Assembly: GCF_011045095.1 (NCBI RefSeq)
Contig: NZ_JAALDL010000009.1
Coordinates: 124,001 to 188,000, forward strand
Direction: 5' to 3'
Origin: Grimontia sedimenti
GTDB taxonomy: Bacteria; Pseudomonadota; Gammaproteobacteria; Enterobacterales; Vibrionaceae
DNA length: 64,000 nucleotides
A program made the position numbers and the translations under genes. Positions 36,972 to 47,145 of this stretch are shown here, in pieces. Within the stretch, counting starts at the first letter, position 1, and every line of letters begins with the position of its first letter. Below the pieces are notes generated by a model. That model did not search any database and had not been told where the DNA came from. It saw nothing but the letters and a program-made list of their open reading frames with translations.

Positions 36972-37733
36972 ATGAACCCAACTCAAATGGCTAAGCAGCC
37001 GGTTTCTGGTGCGAGCTATTTTCTTCGCGGATTTTCCCTCATGTTTACGCCTGGGATCCGTCGCTTTGTAATTATTCCGTTGGTCGTAAACCTGCTTTTG
37101 ATGGGTACCCTAATTGGTGTTGTGCTTTCTCAACTCAGTGATTGGATTAATGGCTGGTTATCCTACCTACCTGAAATGCTGAATTGGCTCTCATATGTCT
37201 TGTGGCCTCTGCTGGCAATAGCAATATTGGTTATTTGTTCTTACTTTTTCAGCACGGTTGCCAACTGGATTGCGGCCCCTTTCAACGGCCTGTTGGCTGA
37301 ACACTTGGAAGCTAAGCTGACAGGCAAACGTCCACCAGACGATGGCATTGCTGGCATCATTAAAGATTTACCGCGTGTGTTTAAACGCGAATGGCAGAAG
37401 CTTGCTTACTACTTGCCGAAAGCACTAGGTCTGTTATTGCTGATGTGGATTCCCGCCATTGGCCAAACACTCGGCCCAGTGCTGTGGTTTTTGTTCAGCG
37501 CCTGGATGATGGGGATTCAATACTGTGACTACCCGTTTGATAACCACCGTGTCTCTTTCCCCAATATGAAAGCCACGCTGCGTGACAATAAAGGCTCCAC
37601 CATGAGTTTTGGCGCTTTGGTGATGTTTTTCACCATGACACCGATTCTCAACCTTTTTGTTATGCCGGCCGCCGTCTGTGGTGCAACGGCGATGTGGGTA
37701 GATAAATATCGCGGCAATCTTGCCCGCTATTAA
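36972..37733 (+). CDS. cysZ: Sulfate transporter/assembly protein CysZ
   Basis: CysZ is an inner-membrane protein that brings sulfate in for cysteine synthesis. The 253-residue product has the family pattern of hydrophobic segments ('[20 protein letters not shown]', '[20 protein letters not shown]') and the conserved '[15 protein letters not shown]' and '[20 protein letters not shown]'. A strong AAGGAGA ribosome site precedes the ATG. It lies upstream of cysK with a terminator in between. Confidence 0.94.
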   Translation: MNPTQMAKQPVSGASYFLRGFSLMFTPGIRRFVIIPLVVNLLLMGTLIGVVLSQLSDWINGWLSYLPEMLNWLSYVLWPLLAIAILVICSYFFSTVANWIAAPFNGLLAEHLEAKLTGKRPPDDGIAGIIKDLPRVFKREWQKLAYYLPKALGLLLLMWIPAIGQTLGPVLWFLFSAWMMGIQYCDYPFDNHRVSFPNMKATLRDNKGSTMSFGALVMFFTMTPILNLFVMPAAVCGATAMWVDKYRGNLARY

Positions 37734-37762
37734 TGACTCCTAACTCCGCCTCAATGCGTCGG

Positions 37763-37798
37763 AAAAACACCTTTGCTCGACGGAGCAAAGGTGTTTTC
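37763..37798 (+). terminator. Intrinsic terminator after cysZ
   Basis: A 15-bp stem AAAACACCTTTGCTC/GAGCAAAGGTGTTTT with a GACG loop, 30 bases after cysZ. Confidence 0.85.
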
Positions 37799-37942
37799 TG
37801 CTTCTAAATACACTATTTAGTGTTACCCGCATCTGAAACCATGCTGATAACAATAAGATATAACTAACGATTACTTTGCTTTCAGCCAAATCAGGATATT
37901 CTAAAACTCGTATATCCCCTGCAAACCGAAGGAACGAAGAAG

Positions 37943-38911
37943 ATGGGTAAAATTTACGAAGATAATTCAACCACTATCGGCAACACGCCGCTTGTACGTC
38001 TTAACCGTGTATCAAACGGCAAAGTGCTGGTAAAAATTGAAGCTCGCAACCCTAGCTTTAGCGTTAAATGCCGTATCGGTGCAAACATGATTTGGGATGC
38101 AGAGAAAAGCGGCAAGCTGAAGCCTGGTGTTGAACTGGTTGAGCCAACCAGTGGTAACACAGGTATCGCGCTGGCTTATGTTGCTGCAGCCCGTGGTTAC
38201 AAACTGACGCTGACCATGCCTGAGTCAATGAGCCTTGAGCGTCGTAAGCTGCTGAAAGCACTGGGTGCAAATTTGGTTCTGACCGAAGCAGCGAAAGGCA
38301 TGAAAGGTGCGATTGCTAAAGCAGAAGAAATTGTTGCTGCTGACCCAGCGAAATTCCTGATGCTGCAACAGTTCAATAACCCGGCTAACCCAGAAATCCA
38401 CGAGAAGACCACAGGTCCTGAAATTTGGGAAGATACTGAAGGCGAAATCGACGTATTCGTATCTGGCGTAGGTACGGGTGGTACGCTGACTGGTGTTAGC
38501 CGTTACATCAAAAACACCAAAGGCAAAGCAATCACCACTGTTGCAGTAGAGCCTGCTGAGTCTCCAGTTATCACTCAAACTGTGAATGGTGAAGACGTAC
38601 AACCAGCACCTCACAAAATCCAAGGTATCGGTGCAGGCTTCGTACCTGGCAACCTGGATTTGTCTCTGGTTGACAAAACTGTACTGGTTACCTCTGACGA
38701 AGCGATTGCAATGGCACGCCGTCTGATGGAAGAAGAAGGTATCCTGGCGGGTATTTCTTCAGGCGCAGCTGTTGTTGCTGCCAACAAAATTGCAGAATTG
38801 CCTGAGTTCGCAGGCAAAAACATCGTAACGATTCTGCCAAGTTCTGGTGAGCGTTACCTGAGTTCTGCACTGTTCGCTGGTATCTTCACAGAGCTTGAAA
38901 ACCAGCAATAA
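37943..38911 (+). CDS. cysK: Cysteine synthase A (O-acetylserine sulfhydrylase) CysK
   Basis: CysK makes cysteine from O-acetylserine and sulfide with PLP. The 322-residue protein has the PLP-lysine in '[20 protein letters not shown]' (Lys42), the substrate loop '[11 protein letters not shown]' and the phosphate loop '[18 protein letters not shown]'. Length is normal. It has its own promoter region (about 140 bases after the cysZ terminator) and terminator. Confidence 0.97.
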   Translation: MGKIYEDNSTTIGNTPLVRLNRVSNGKVLVKIEARNPSFSVKCRIGANMIWDAEKSGKLKPGVELVEPTSGNTGIALAYVAAARGYKLTLTMPESMSLERRKLLKALGANLVLTEAAKGMKGAIAKAEEIVAADPAKFLMLQQFNNPANPEIHEKTTGPEIWEDTEGEIDVFVSGVGTGGTLTGVSRYIKNTKGKAITTVAVEPAESPVITQTVNGEDVQPAPHKIQGIGAGFVPGNLDLSLVDKTVLVTSDEAIAMARRLMEEEGILAGISSGAAVVAANKIAELPEFAGKNIVTILPSSGERYLSSALFAGIFTELENQQ

Positions 38912-38951
38912 CAGGCCTCGAGCTTCCAAATCCAATCGCATGATTGGCAAC

Positions 38952-38976
38952 AAAAAGCCCGTTGGGGCTTTTTTGT
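38952..38976 (+). terminator. Intrinsic terminator after cysK
   Basis: AAAAGCCC/GGGCTTTT stem with GTTG loop followed by a T-run, about 40 bases after cysK. Confidence 0.85.
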
Positions 38977-38979
38977 TTG

Positions 38980-39226
38980 ATTTTTTAATCCTGCTCTAGT
39001 AAAAATTCCCCGCCTTTTATTTTCGGCCTCGAAATTAATCATCGCCTCGAGTGTGAGTCAGGTGTTGTTTTGAGCGAAAATGTCACAAAAGTTTGACTTG
39101 GATTAAGCTAGGGCACTCAAATCTTGGTTAGTTTACCGTCCATCGATAGCCAAAACTGGTCAATCAGTTTAAGCTAACCGAAGATTTAATACATAAACCT
39201 AAATAAATAATGTATCGGGGTAAAAC
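38980..39226 (+). promoter_or_regulatory. Upstream region of the pts operon
   Basis: No gene lies between the cysK terminator and ptsH. The region should contain the ptsHI-crr promoters. TTGACT at about 39090 could be a -35 element, and TGTGA at about 39052 half of a CRP site, but neither has a convincing partner. The leader just before ptsH is A+T-rich with a GGGG-type ribosome site. Confidence 0.35.
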
Positions 39227-39484
39227 ATGTATCAAAAGCAAGTAGAAATCACTGCTGAAAACGGTCTGCACACTCGTCCTGCGGCTCAGTTCGTAAAAGA
39301 AGCGAAAGGCTTCGATGCAAAAATCACTGTAGAGTCTGGCGGTAAAGAAGCAAGCGCAACTAGCCTGTTCAAGCTGCAAACTCTGGGTCTGACCAAGGGT
39401 ACTGTTGTGACTATCAAAGCTGACGGTGCACAAGCTCAAGAAGCAGTTGATCACCTGGTTAAGCTGATGGACGAGCTGGAATAA
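39227..39484 (+). CDS. ptsH: Phosphocarrier protein HPr
   Basis: HPr passes phosphate from Enzyme I to sugar-specific EIIA proteins. The 85-residue product has the phosphorylated histidine in '[17 protein letters not shown]' (His15) and the regulatory-site region '[18 protein letters not shown]'. Standard length. First gene of ptsH-ptsI-crr. Confidence 0.98.
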   Translation: MYQKQVEITAENGLHTRPAAQFVKEAKGFDAKITVESGGKEASATSLFKLQTLGLTKGTVVTIKADGAQAQEAVDHLVKLMDELE

Positions 39485-39539
39485 TCCAGCTCTTTTTCTA
39501 TCCATTAGTATTTCAATTTGATCAATGTAGGGTAAAGCT

Positions 39540-41267
39540 ATGATTTCAGGTATCCTGGCATCTCCTGGTATTGCTTTTGGTAAAGCGCTGCTACTCCAAG
39601 AAGACGACATCGTCATCAACAAAAATCCAGTTCCAGCTGACCAGCTAGACGCAGAAATCGCTCGTCTTTACGACGCACGCGAAAAATCTAAACAGCAACT
39701 TGAAGTGATTAAAGACAAGGCGCGCGAAACTTTCGGTGAAGAGAAAGAAGCGATCTTTGAAGGTCACATCATGCTGCTTGAAGATGAAGAGCTAGAAGAA
39801 GAAATCATAGCTTTCATTAAAGACAACAATGCTTCTACCGAGTACGCAATCTACAGCGTTATCGAAGAGCAAGCAGTTACCCTAGAATCTCTGGACGACG
39901 AATACCTGAAAGAGCGTGCTACTGACATTCGTGACATCGGCTCACGTTTTGTTAAGAACGCACTGGGTATCAACATCGTGTCCCTGAGCGCAATCAACGA
40001 AGAAGTGATTCTGGTGGCTAACGACCTGACTCCTTCTGAAACTGCGCAAATCAACCTGGACTACGTGCTGGGTTTCATCACCGACATCGGTGGTCGCACG
40101 TCTCACACTTCTATCATGGCGCGTTCTCTGGAACTGCCTGCGATCGTTGGCACCAACGACATCACCAAGCGTGTGAACAACGGCGACATGCTCGTTCTTG
40201 ATGCAATCAACAACACGATTGTTATCAACCCAAGCGAAGAAGAACTGACCAAATTCAAAGCGATCCGTGATGAGTTCATCGCAGAGAAAGAAGAGCTGGC
40301 AAAACTGAAAGACCTGCCTGCTGTCACTCTGGATGGCCACCAAGTGGAAGTATGCGGCAACATCGGTACAGTGAAAGACTGTGATGGCGTTAACCGCAAC
40401 GGTGGCGAAGGTGTAGGCCTGTACCGTACCGAATTCCTTTTCATGGACCGCGATGCGCTACCAACTGAAGAAATTCAGTACAAAGCGTACAAAGAAGTTG
40501 CAGAAGCGATGCATGGCCACCCAGTGATTATCCGTACTATGGATATCGGTGGTGACAAAGATCTGCCATACATGGATCTGCCAAAAGAAATGAACCCGTT
40601 CCTGGGTTGGCGTGCAGTTCGCATCAGCCTGGACCGTCGTGAAATCCTTCGCGACCAGCTGCGTGCTATCCTGCGTGCTTCTGCACACGGTAAACTTCGC
40701 GTGATGTTCCCAATGATCATCTCTGTTGAAGAAATCCGTGAGCTGAAAAAAGCGATTGAAGAATACAAAGCAGAATTGCGTGCTGAAGGTCTGGCATTTG
40801 ACGAGAACATCGAAATCGGCGTCATGGTTGAAACGCCTGCTGCAGCTGCAATCGCTCACCACCTTGCAAAAGAAGTTGAGTTCTTTAGCATTGGTACAAA
40901 CGACTTAACCCAGTATACTCTTGCGGTTGACCGTGGTAACGAGCTGATCTCTCACCTCTACAACCCACTGTCTCCAGCAGTACTGACCGTTATCAAGCAG
41001 GTTATCGACGCTTCTCACAAAGAAGGTAAGTGGACCGGCATGTGTGGTGAGTTGGCTGGCGACGAGCGTGCAACGCTGCTTCTGATGGGTATGGGTCTGG
41101 ACGAGTTCAGCATGAGTGGTATCTCTATCCCACGCATCAAGAAGATCATTCGTAATGCTAACTTTGCTGATGTTAAAGCAATGGCGGAAGAAGCACTGGC
41201 AATGCCTACTGCAGCAGAGATTGCTGAGCATGTAGAAAAATTCATTGCAGAGAAAACTGTCTGCTAA
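39540..41267 (+). CDS. ptsI: PTS Enzyme I
   Basis: Enzyme I takes phosphate from phosphoenolpyruvate and gives it to HPr. The 575-residue protein has the active histidine in '[20 protein letters not shown]', the PEP-binding region '[20 protein letters not shown]' and the C-terminal catalytic '[20 protein letters not shown]'. Normal length. 55 bases after ptsH, 42 bases before crr. Confidence 0.98.
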   Translation: MISGILASPGIAFGKALLLQEDDIVINKNPVPADQLDAEIARLYDAREKSKQQLEVIKDKARETFGEEKEAIFEGHIMLLEDEELEEEIIAFIKDNNASTEYAIYSVIEEQAVTLESLDDEYLKERATDIRDIGSRFVKNALGINIVSLSAINEEVILVANDLTPSETAQINLDYVLGFITDIGGRTSHTSIMARSLELPAIVGTNDITKRVNNGDMLVLDAINNTIVINPSEEELTKFKAIRDEFIAEKEELAKLKDLPAVTLDGHQVEVCGNIGTVKDCDGVNRNGGEGVGLYRTEFLFMDRDALPTEEIQYKAYKEVAEAMHGHPVIIRTMDIGGDKDLPYMDLPKEMNPFLGWRAVRISLDRREILRDQLRAILRASAHGKLRVMFPMIISVEEIRELKKAIEEYKAELRAEGLAFDENIEIGVMVETPAAAAIAHHLAKEVEFFSIGTNDLTQYTLAVDRGNELISHLYNPLSPAVLTVIKQVIDASHKEGKWTGMCGELAGDERATLLLMGMGLDEFSMSGISIPRIKKIIRNANFADVKAMAEEALAMPTAAEIAEHVEKFIAEKTVC

Positions 41268-41309
41268 GATACAGCAGCAAAGAATTGATAACGCTTAGGA
41301 GCAAACACT

Positions 41310-41819
41310 ATGGGTCTGTTTGACAAACTGAAGAAGCTGGTTTCTGACGACAGCAACGACGCTGGCGCGATCGAAATCATCGCACCACTGTCTGGTGAAA
41401 TCGTAAACATCGAAGACGTGCCAGACGTTGTTTTCGCTGAGAAAATCGTTGGTGACGGCATCGCGATCAAACCAGCTGGCGACAAAATGGTTGCACCAGT
41501 AAACGGTACCATTGGTAAGATTTTCGAAACTAACCACGCGTTCTCTATCGAATCTGAAGACGGCATCGAGCTGTTCGTTCACTTCGGTATTGATACTGTT
41601 GAACTGAAAGGTGAAGGCTTCAAGCGCATCGCTGAAGAAGGTCAGACTGTTAAAGTTGGCGACCCAATCATCGAATTCGATCTGGCTATGCTGGAAGAGA
41701 AAGCGAAGTCTACCCTGACTCCTGTTGTTATCTCTAACATGGACGAAATCAAAGAGCTGAACAAGCTTTCTGGTGCCGTTTCTGTTGGTGAAACGCCAGT
41801 ACTGCGCATCAAGAAGTAA
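41310..41819 (+). CDS. crr: PTS glucose-specific EIIA component
   Basis: EIIA-Glc carries phosphate to glucose-type EIIBC permeases and controls catabolite repression. The 169-residue protein has the two active-site histidines His76 ('[13 protein letters not shown]') and His91 ('[13 protein letters not shown]'). Last gene of the pts operon; a strong terminator follows. Confidence 0.98.
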   Translation: MGLFDKLKKLVSDDSNDAGAIEIIAPLSGEIVNIEDVPDVVFAEKIVGDGIAIKPAGDKMVAPVNGTIGKIFETNHAFSIESEDGIELFVHFGIDTVELKGEGFKRIAEEGQTVKVGDPIIEFDLAMLEEKAKSTLTPVVISNMDEIKELNKLSGAVSVGETPVLRIKK

Positions 41820-41833
41820 TTCTTGAATCGCAA

Positions 41834-41864
41834 GAAAAAGCGCAGCTTAGGCTGCGCTTTTTTG
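41834..41864 (+). terminator. Intrinsic terminator after crr
   Basis: AAAGCGCAGC/GCTGCGCTTT stem with TTAG loop and following T-run, 18 bases after the stop. Confidence 0.9.
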
Positions 41865-41880
41865 TGTCTGTTAAAAAGTG

Positions 41881-41905
41881 AAAGGGAGGCAATTGCCTCC
41901 CTTTT
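41881..41905. terminator. Terminator after the beta-mannosidase gene
   Basis: GGGAGGCAATTGCCTCCC is a perfect palindrome flanked by AAA and TTTTT, just before the stop of the minus-strand mannosidase gene; it can act in both directions. Confidence 0.7.
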
Positions 41906-41908
41906 TGT

Positions 41909-44350
41909 TTAAAACGTCTCTGACAGTTGGTAAACACGCAGCCCTGCTTTCAATGTCTCCGCATCAGCACAGCCTTCGAAGTTTACTGTGGCCGGAGAGC
42001 ATGGCATCAGCGTGAAACTGCTGTCACTGAAGCGCCCCTCGCCTTCAAACTCAAGGTGAACAAAGAATGCTGGCAGATCTGACGTCAATAACAGCTGCAA
42101 GCCATCCTTCCCTTCTATGATTTCAACATCCACTGAGGTCTTAGGTAGTGGCAAGCGCTTATAAACATCATCAAACCAGGTGTTGGTGCTCTCCTTGCCT
42201 TCACATTCCATGACCACATGGAAGAAGCCCTGATGTTTACGCTCATCAATCACTTGCCTGTCGCATTGCCAAACTGTTTGGTTGTCATCTTCGTCCAGCT
42301 TGGTTTCAAACGGCCAGGTATCAATCACTTCGCCTTGCCAGTCATACCAAGTTACCTGTCCTTTCGCATCCACATTCCGGTGCTCATCATTGATCAGACG
42401 AAGTGCCAACGCATCTTGCTCTTCCACAAATACTGCCGCCTGAGCATCAAAGAAGCGCTTGGCATGATAGTGGAGTTGCTTCCAGCGCCCCGTGTACTCA
42501 ATGCTTGACCACGAGCTCACCGGCCAACAGTCGTTCAGTTGCCAGTAGAGGATCCCTCGGCACAGTGGTTTGTTGGCGCGCCAGTATTCACTCGCTGTTT
42601 TAATTGCCAGTGCCTGCTGAACCTGGCTCAGATATAACATCTGTGCGAAATCTTTCGGGAAGCGGAAGTAGCGGGTGAACATCTCCGTCATGATGCTGTT
42701 GCCACGTCCATTTTTCTGGTGTTGCTCAAAGGTCGGTGATGTGACGTTCCAGTCGGCTTCTGAAGCGAAGGTTTTCACTGTTGGAAGAGACGGCCAGGAC
42801 TGATAACCAAACTCACTACAAAAACGCGGCTTTACTGTGTGGTAGGCATCAAAGGACTTTCCTGAGTGCCACACATCCCAGAAGTGCATGTCACCCTTGT
42901 TGTCATCATGCCAGGCATCACCAAAGTCCAACTCACCATTACAAGGCGAACTCGCCCAGAAACGGCGGTAAGGATCCTCACGCTCAACCACTTCCTGAAG
43001 CACCCGGTTAAGGCGATCATAATTCACCACGTACTTTTCGCGGTTGGTACGCGACTCTGGATACCAACCGATCGCACCAATGACTTCGTTATCACCACAC
43101 CACAGGGCAATAGAGGCATGATCGCTAAGACGGCGAACCTGATACGCGACTTCTTGTTCAACGTCTTTCAGGAATTCAGGCGTTGACGGATAAAGCGCGC
43201 AGGCGAACATGAGATCTTGCCACACCATCAGACCTAGCTCATCGCACAATTCGTAGAAGCAGTCGCGCTCATACATGCCGCCGCCCCAGACACGAATCAT
43301 ATTCATGTTCGCCGCTTTCGCATCTTCTAAAAGTTGGCGGTATCGTTCTGGTGTTTGCCATCCCGGCATGGCATCCAACGGAATCCAATTGGCCCCTTTG
43401 GACATGATCGCTTTGCCATTGACGACAAAAGTCATTGCCGATCCTGCTTCGTCTTTCGTGGTATCCAGATGGAGTTCTCGCAAACCAATACGTTTGGTGA
43501 CTTGTTGACCATCAACCGATACAGTCAGTGAGTAGAGCGGTTGACTGCCATACCCTGCTGGCCACCAGCGCTCTGGGTGAGCTATCGTGAAACCACATGC
43601 CAAAGACTCAGCGTCCGCTGAAATGGTAGTGCTTTGCGACTCACCATATGGAGATGTCAGCACGCATTCAATCGACGCAGAGTCAGTGCCAAGGCGTTCA
43701 GCTTCGATCGATACAGTAAGGTCACACTGACCGTTACTTTGCCATTGCTGGGCGGTACGAACTCCTTTGAGTGCCATATTGTGGATTGGCTGCAGCTTCA
43801 CGCTGTCATAGATACCGCTGGCAAGCAGACAAATCCCCCAGTCCCAGCCAGCGTGGCATTGGGTTTTACGAAGGGTATTCATATGAGGAATTTGATTGTT
43901 ACCTACCGCCCAAGGCACAGGAAATGGCAAACGTTCAGCACGTGCTTTCGCTTCAATATCGGCACGCTTCAAGGTGACAGCCAGAATGTTCTCACCTTGC
44001 TTGAGGTAAGGACGCACATCAACGCGATATTCTCGGAACATATTGGCACACAGCAAGACAACCTCGCCATTCACCGCTATAGATGCCACGGTATCGACCA
44101 TGCTCAGCATTAGGTCAACACGAGGTGCTTCCAGCGTTGATGAATCTACCTCGAACGATTTCGTCAGGAGCCAATCATGCTCACTGACCCATTGAACGTC
44201 AGTTTCGTTGCAGCCGTAATAAGGGTCAGGGATTTTATCAGAGGCCAACAAGGCACTATGAACATCGCCGGGAATTTGGATCGGTGCAACAATGCTGCCA
44301 TCTGTTAAGGATGCTAGTTTCCATTCACCGTCAAGTATTAATTGGGTCAC
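41909..44350 (-). CDS. Beta-mannosidase, glycoside hydrolase family 2
   Basis: Removes terminal beta-linked mannose from oligosaccharides. The 813-residue protein has no signal peptide, so it is probably cytoplasmic. It has the GH2 layout: a sugar-binding sandwich domain (about 1-180, with 'QWVSEHDWLLTKSFEV'), an Ig-like domain, and the TIM barrel with the acid/base Glu422 in 'LWCGDNEVIGAIGWYPE' and the probable nucleophile Glu513 in 'FCSEFGYQSWPS'. 'HAGWDWGICLLASGIYDSV' is typical of beta-mannosidases rather than beta-galactosidases. No transporter or other mannan gene lies beside it. Confidence 0.9.
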   Translation of the reverse strand: MTQLILDGEWKLASLTDGSIVAPIQIPGDVHSALLASDKIPDPYYGCNETDVQWVSEHDWLLTKSFEVDSSTLEAPRVDLMLSMVDTVASIAVNGEVVLLCANMFREYRVDVRPYLKQGENILAVTLKRADIEAKARAERLPFPVPWAVGNNQIPHMNTLRKTQCHAGWDWGICLLASGIYDSVKLQPIHNMALKGVRTAQQWQSNGQCDLTVSIEAERLGTDSASIECVLTSPYGESQSTTISADAESLACGFTIAHPERWWPAGYGSQPLYSLTVSVDGQQVTKRIGLRELHLDTTKDEAGSAMTFVVNGKAIMSKGANWIPLDAMPGWQTPERYRQLLEDAKAANMNMIRVWGGGMYERDCFYELCDELGLMVWQDLMFACALYPSTPEFLKDVEQEVAYQVRRLSDHASIALWCGDNEVIGAIGWYPESRTNREKYVVNYDRLNRVLQEVVEREDPYRRFWASSPCNGELDFGDAWHDDNKGDMHFWDVWHSGKSFDAYHTVKPRFCSEFGYQSWPSLPTVKTFASEADWNVTSPTFEQHQKNGRGNSIMTEMFTRYFRFPKDFAQMLYLSQVQQALAIKTASEYWRANKPLCRGILYWQLNDCWPVSSWSSIEYTGRWKQLHYHAKRFFDAQAAVFVEEQDALALRLINDEHRNVDAKGQVTWYDWQGEVIDTWPFETKLDEDDNQTVWQCDRQVIDERKHQGFFHVVMECEGKESTNTWFDDVYKRLPLPKTSVDVEIIEGKDGLQLLLTSDLPAFFVHLEFEGEGRFSDSSFTLMPCSPATVNFEGCADAETLKAGLRVYQLSETF

Positions 44351-44585
44351 GCCATTTCTCCAAATAGAACGAGATGCCGCGAACCGCTAGTTCCTTGATT
44401 CTGCAAAGCGTCCCTGTTACCACGCCCATTCAACGACTCTCAAAACATAAAAACTGGGCTGAGAACACCACAGATAATAAATGTCGTCGAGAAGAATAAA
44501 CGTGCACATGCCCGCCAATTGTCATTTCCAAAATCTGGCTCAAAAAACCAGAAATGCCCTTTTAACCACGCTCACAAATTGACAT

Positions 44586-44614
44586 AAAAAAAGCACCGGG
44601 CGACGGTGCTTTTA
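44586..44614 (-). terminator. Intrinsic terminator after yfeX
   Basis: AAAAGCACCG/CGGTGCTTTT stem with GGCGA loop, followed on the minus strand by a T-run; 33 bases after the yfeX stop. Confidence 0.8.
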
Positions 44615-44646
44615 ATGTTATCAATAGAATTCAAGATATTGATAAA

Positions 44647-45543
44647 TCAGATACTTTCTAGTGCTTCCATTGAAGGCGCATAGAAGTAAGCGCCTGTGAC
44701 TGGCGTGGTAAAGCGAAGCAACATGTCGGTTTTACCATCGCGCTCACCGAACATGCTTTCCAACATGGTTTTGTGAACATGCTGGGTATGGCAGTAAGCC
44801 AAGAACAGCAGCCCGTGATCTCCTGACACAGAGCCATAGGGCAAACTGTGGCGAACCATCTTCAGGCCTTTACCCTCTTCTTTGATATCGACACGGCCAA
44901 CATGAGAAGTTGGTGGCACGTCGTCAAGCTCAATCGAGTCAGGCTTGGTACGGCCAATCACTTTCTCTTGCTGCTTGATGGTCAGTGGTTCCCATGCTGC
45001 CAGTTTGTGTACGTAACGCTGCATCATAACGACACTGCCACCAGCACATTCACCATCAGCGATAATCGCCACATCGCGACGCGCTTCTTCGCCTTCCGGG
45101 TTTTCAGTGCCGTCGATAAACCCTGTCATGTCACGGGAATCAAGGTAACGATAGCCGTAGGTTTCATCAATGACGTCAACCTCTGAAGCAATAGGTGACA
45201 AGAACTTGCGTAGCAGGAAGAAGTTCAGATCATGACGGGTTGAGTGAGCGTGAAGGAAAATATCACACTCCGTTGCGGGCGCATGGGCATCTCCTTCGCC
45301 CAGAGGGCGGAAAGCGGAGAAATCAGTCGGTGTCGCAATACCGTTTTCCGCGCAGAAAGCTGAGGAAAAAGACACAGCTGCTTTCAAATCAGCATCGGGT
45401 TGCTGGGCATTAATGTCATCCACAAGGGAGTGAAGTGCGCGACACTGAGCAAGAACTTCTGAAGCAGAGCCTTTGACTTTCAGAACTGTGTAAAGCGCGA
45501 AAGGACCTGCATCTGCAACGATTGCCGGTTGAGAAACCGCCAT
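44647..45543 (-). CDS. yfeX: Dye-decolorizing (DyP) heme peroxidase, YfeX type
   Basis: A heme peroxidase; YfeX of E. coli uses peroxide on dyes and has been discussed as acting on porphyrins. The 298-residue protein has the distal Asp in 'DMTGFIDGTENPEGEEARRD', the probable proximal heme His in 'PPTSHVGRVDIKEEGKGLK' and the distal Arg in 'MVRHSLPYGS'. No signal peptide, so cytoplasmic. A GGAGG ribosome site lies before the ATG. A perfect 10-bp inverted repeat lies just upstream (45566-45598). In E. coli yfeX is near yfeY and yfeZ; a yfeZ-like gene is also near here. Confidence 0.93.
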   Translation of the reverse strand: MAVSQPAIVADAGPFALYTVLKVKGSASEVLAQCRALHSLVDDINAQQPDADLKAAVSFSSAFCAENGIATPTDFSAFRPLGEGDAHAPATECDIFLHAHSTRHDLNFFLLRKFLSPIASEVDVIDETYGYRYLDSRDMTGFIDGTENPEGEEARRDVAIIADGECAGGSVVMMQRYVHKLAAWEPLTIKQQEKVIGRTKPDSIELDDVPPTSHVGRVDIKEEGKGLKMVRHSLPYGSVSGDHGLLFLAYCHTQHVHKTMLESMFGERDGKTDMLLRFTTPVTGAYFYAPSMEALESI

Positions 45544-45565
45544 GTATTACCTCCAAGTAAAAACT

Positions 45566-45598
45566 GCTAGTTTTCATTTTAGTTTTAAGAAAACTAGC
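45566..45598 (-). repeat. Inverted repeat upstream of yfeX (operator candidate)
   Basis: GCTAGTTTTC (45566-45575) is the exact reverse complement of GAAAACTAGC (45589-45598), separated by 13 bases, 23 bases before the yfeX start. It could be an operator or leader hairpin. It does not resemble a Fur box. Confidence 0.55.
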
Positions 45599-45657
45599 AT
45601 ATTACCTGTGAAGCGCCGAGACTTTGTCTCAGATCTGTAAAGTGGGCTTTCTGGCAC

Positions 45658-46053
45658 TTATACCGACGTAATTTCCACTTTTAAAGATGCAAATTCATCC
45701 AGTTGCTCGTTGCTTTGATTAACAGAAGCCGGCGTATTCAGTCCCGCACTGACAACTGGCGACATGATGGTTCGCCAGCCGCCATCGTCGCACTGCTCTT
45801 GAACCAGAAGAGAAATTTTCACCTCATCAGCCGTCACTTCCAAAAGCTCAGCTTTGCCAATGAGTGCACCTGTCGCTTCACCGTTATCAAACAGAACAGT
45901 TTCTTCTCCAGGCACTAATGATACAGAGGTTTGTGCGCGGTGTTGCTTGCCGGCACGATCCATTTCGAAATTAACATCAACCTGCCAGTCAGCCATGGCT
46001 AAGGGGCTTAACATTGCGCTGAACAGGACAAGCCCTTTCTTCCACTCATTCAT
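45658..46053 (-). CDS. Exported protein of unknown function, next to the yfeZ-like gene
   Basis: The 131-residue precursor has a signal peptide ending 'LSPLAMA' (about residue 21) and a mature part of about 110 residues beginning 'DWQVDVNFEMDRAGKQHRAQ', probably beta-rich, with one Cys ('QEQCDDGGW'). I do not recognise the family. Its start overlaps the stop of the upstream membrane-protein gene by 8 bases, so the two are translationally coupled. It holds the place of yfeY in E. coli but is not clearly homologous. Confidence 0.72.
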   Translation of the reverse strand: MNEWKKGLVLFSAMLSPLAMADWQVDVNFEMDRAGKQHRAQTSVSLVPGEETVLFDNGEATGALIGKAELLEVTADEVKISLLVQEQCDDGGWRTIMSPVVSAGLNTPASVNQSNEQLDEFASLKVEITSV

Positions 46054-46531
46054 TTTTTTCTTCTCTTGTAATGGGGGCTTCGAATAAAAACCGAATGCGG
46101 CGGCTTCTTAATAGGTATAACGCTAGCCAAATCGCTATCAGTAACATTAACGCCCCACTCCAGTGGAACTCCCAACGCTGAACCATCAGGTGATTGACTT
46201 GCAGTATCAAATCACCACTCAACGCCGCTAGGAGGATGTACTTACCCAACCGCCAAATACGCTGAAAAAATGCTGGGAAACGATGAAGACTTCCCGCCAT
46301 CAGCATCAAAGCTACAGCGGGAAATCCCAACGCCAGCCCGACATAAAGTGCATCATGACTTGGGTAAATCAGCGAGAGCAAATCTTTACCTTGCTCCCGG
46401 CTGACGCCTGCAATGACAAACACTATCCAGGAACGCGCCAGAAAGATGCCTGTCAGCCAGAACATCAGGTTTGGCTTCGCGTTACCGTGTTTGTCGTAAT
46501 AGTCAGGAGATTGGTACAAAAGCGTATTCAT
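46046..46531 (-). CDS. Inner-membrane protein, DUF2919 (YfeZ-like)
   Basis: The 161-residue protein has four hydrophobic segments (about residues 22-42, 56-76, 90-112 and 124-142) and the N-terminal 'YYDKHGNAKPNLMFWLTGIF' followed by 'LARSWIVFVIAG', a pattern I associate with DUF2919. E. coli YfeZ of that family is encoded near yfeX, and yfeX is two genes away here. Function unknown. Confidence 0.75.
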   Translation of the reverse strand: MNTLLYQSPDYYDKHGNAKPNLMFWLTGIFLARSWIVFVIAGVSREQGKDLLSLIYPSHDALYVGLALGFPAVALMLMAGSLHRFPAFFQRIWRLGKYILLAALSGDLILQVNHLMVQRWEFHWSGALMLLIAIWLALYLLRSRRIRFLFEAPITREEKNE

Positions 46532-46701
46532 CTATCTTTGTTCTTCAAGGTTATGTGCCCGCAAAATCCTGCGCGCAATAAAACAATGTTCATAACCCTC
46601 CTTGGCACTTTGTCAGTAGTAATGGGGAGCACAAAGCTCGGGCTCATCATTTTGCGGTGTAGCGCAGTATCTTTCAGCCCAAGCTTTTAGCTCGCTCACA
46701 T

Positions 46702-47022
46702 TTATCCGACAGTGACTGCGGTTCCGCTAACACTCACCATCAACATTCCACCATTGGGGCCGACCACTTCATAATCAAGGTCGATACCCACCACTGCGTT
46801 TCCGCCTGCGGCGCGTGCACGCTCTCTGAGCTCCTCAAATGCAATTTCACGCGCTTTAGCAAGTTCTTGCTCGTAAGCGGCAGAACGCCCGCCAACAATA
46901 TCGCGAATACTCGCAAAGATATCTTTGAAAATATTCGCACCTAAGATTGCCTCTCCTACTACTACACCGTGGTAATGCGTGATTTCGTGCCCTTGGATAG
47001 TTGGGGTCGTGGTTAAGATCAT
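46702..47022 (-). CDS. YbjQ-family (UPF0145) heavy-metal-binding-domain protein
   Basis: The 106-residue protein matches the YbjQ family: '[20 protein letters not shown]', '[20 protein letters not shown]' and a pentamer-forming beta-rich fold known for family members. The name heavy-metal-binding rests on remote similarity; no cysteine cluster is present. Alone on its strand, divergent from the DUF2956 gene. Confidence 0.88.
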   Translation of the reverse strand: MILTTTPTIQGHEITHYHGVVVGEAILGANIFKDIFASIRDIVGGRSAAYEQELAKAREIAFEELRERARAAGGNAVVGIDLDYEVVGPNGGMLMVSVSGTAVTVG

Positions 47023-47145
47023 TTGTCCTTTCTCCCTTTTATTGTCATTAGAGGTCTGACACGATTCTCAGATTTTGGTTTCATGGCAGTCCCTTATCAT
47101 CGGTATAATCGCTTACAACGTAATACGGTTAAAGATGAATAAATA

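Noticed and set aside
41909-44350. Mannan utilisation locus
   Set aside because: The beta-mannosidase has no neighbouring transporter, mannanase or regulator; nearby pts genes are the general PTS components.
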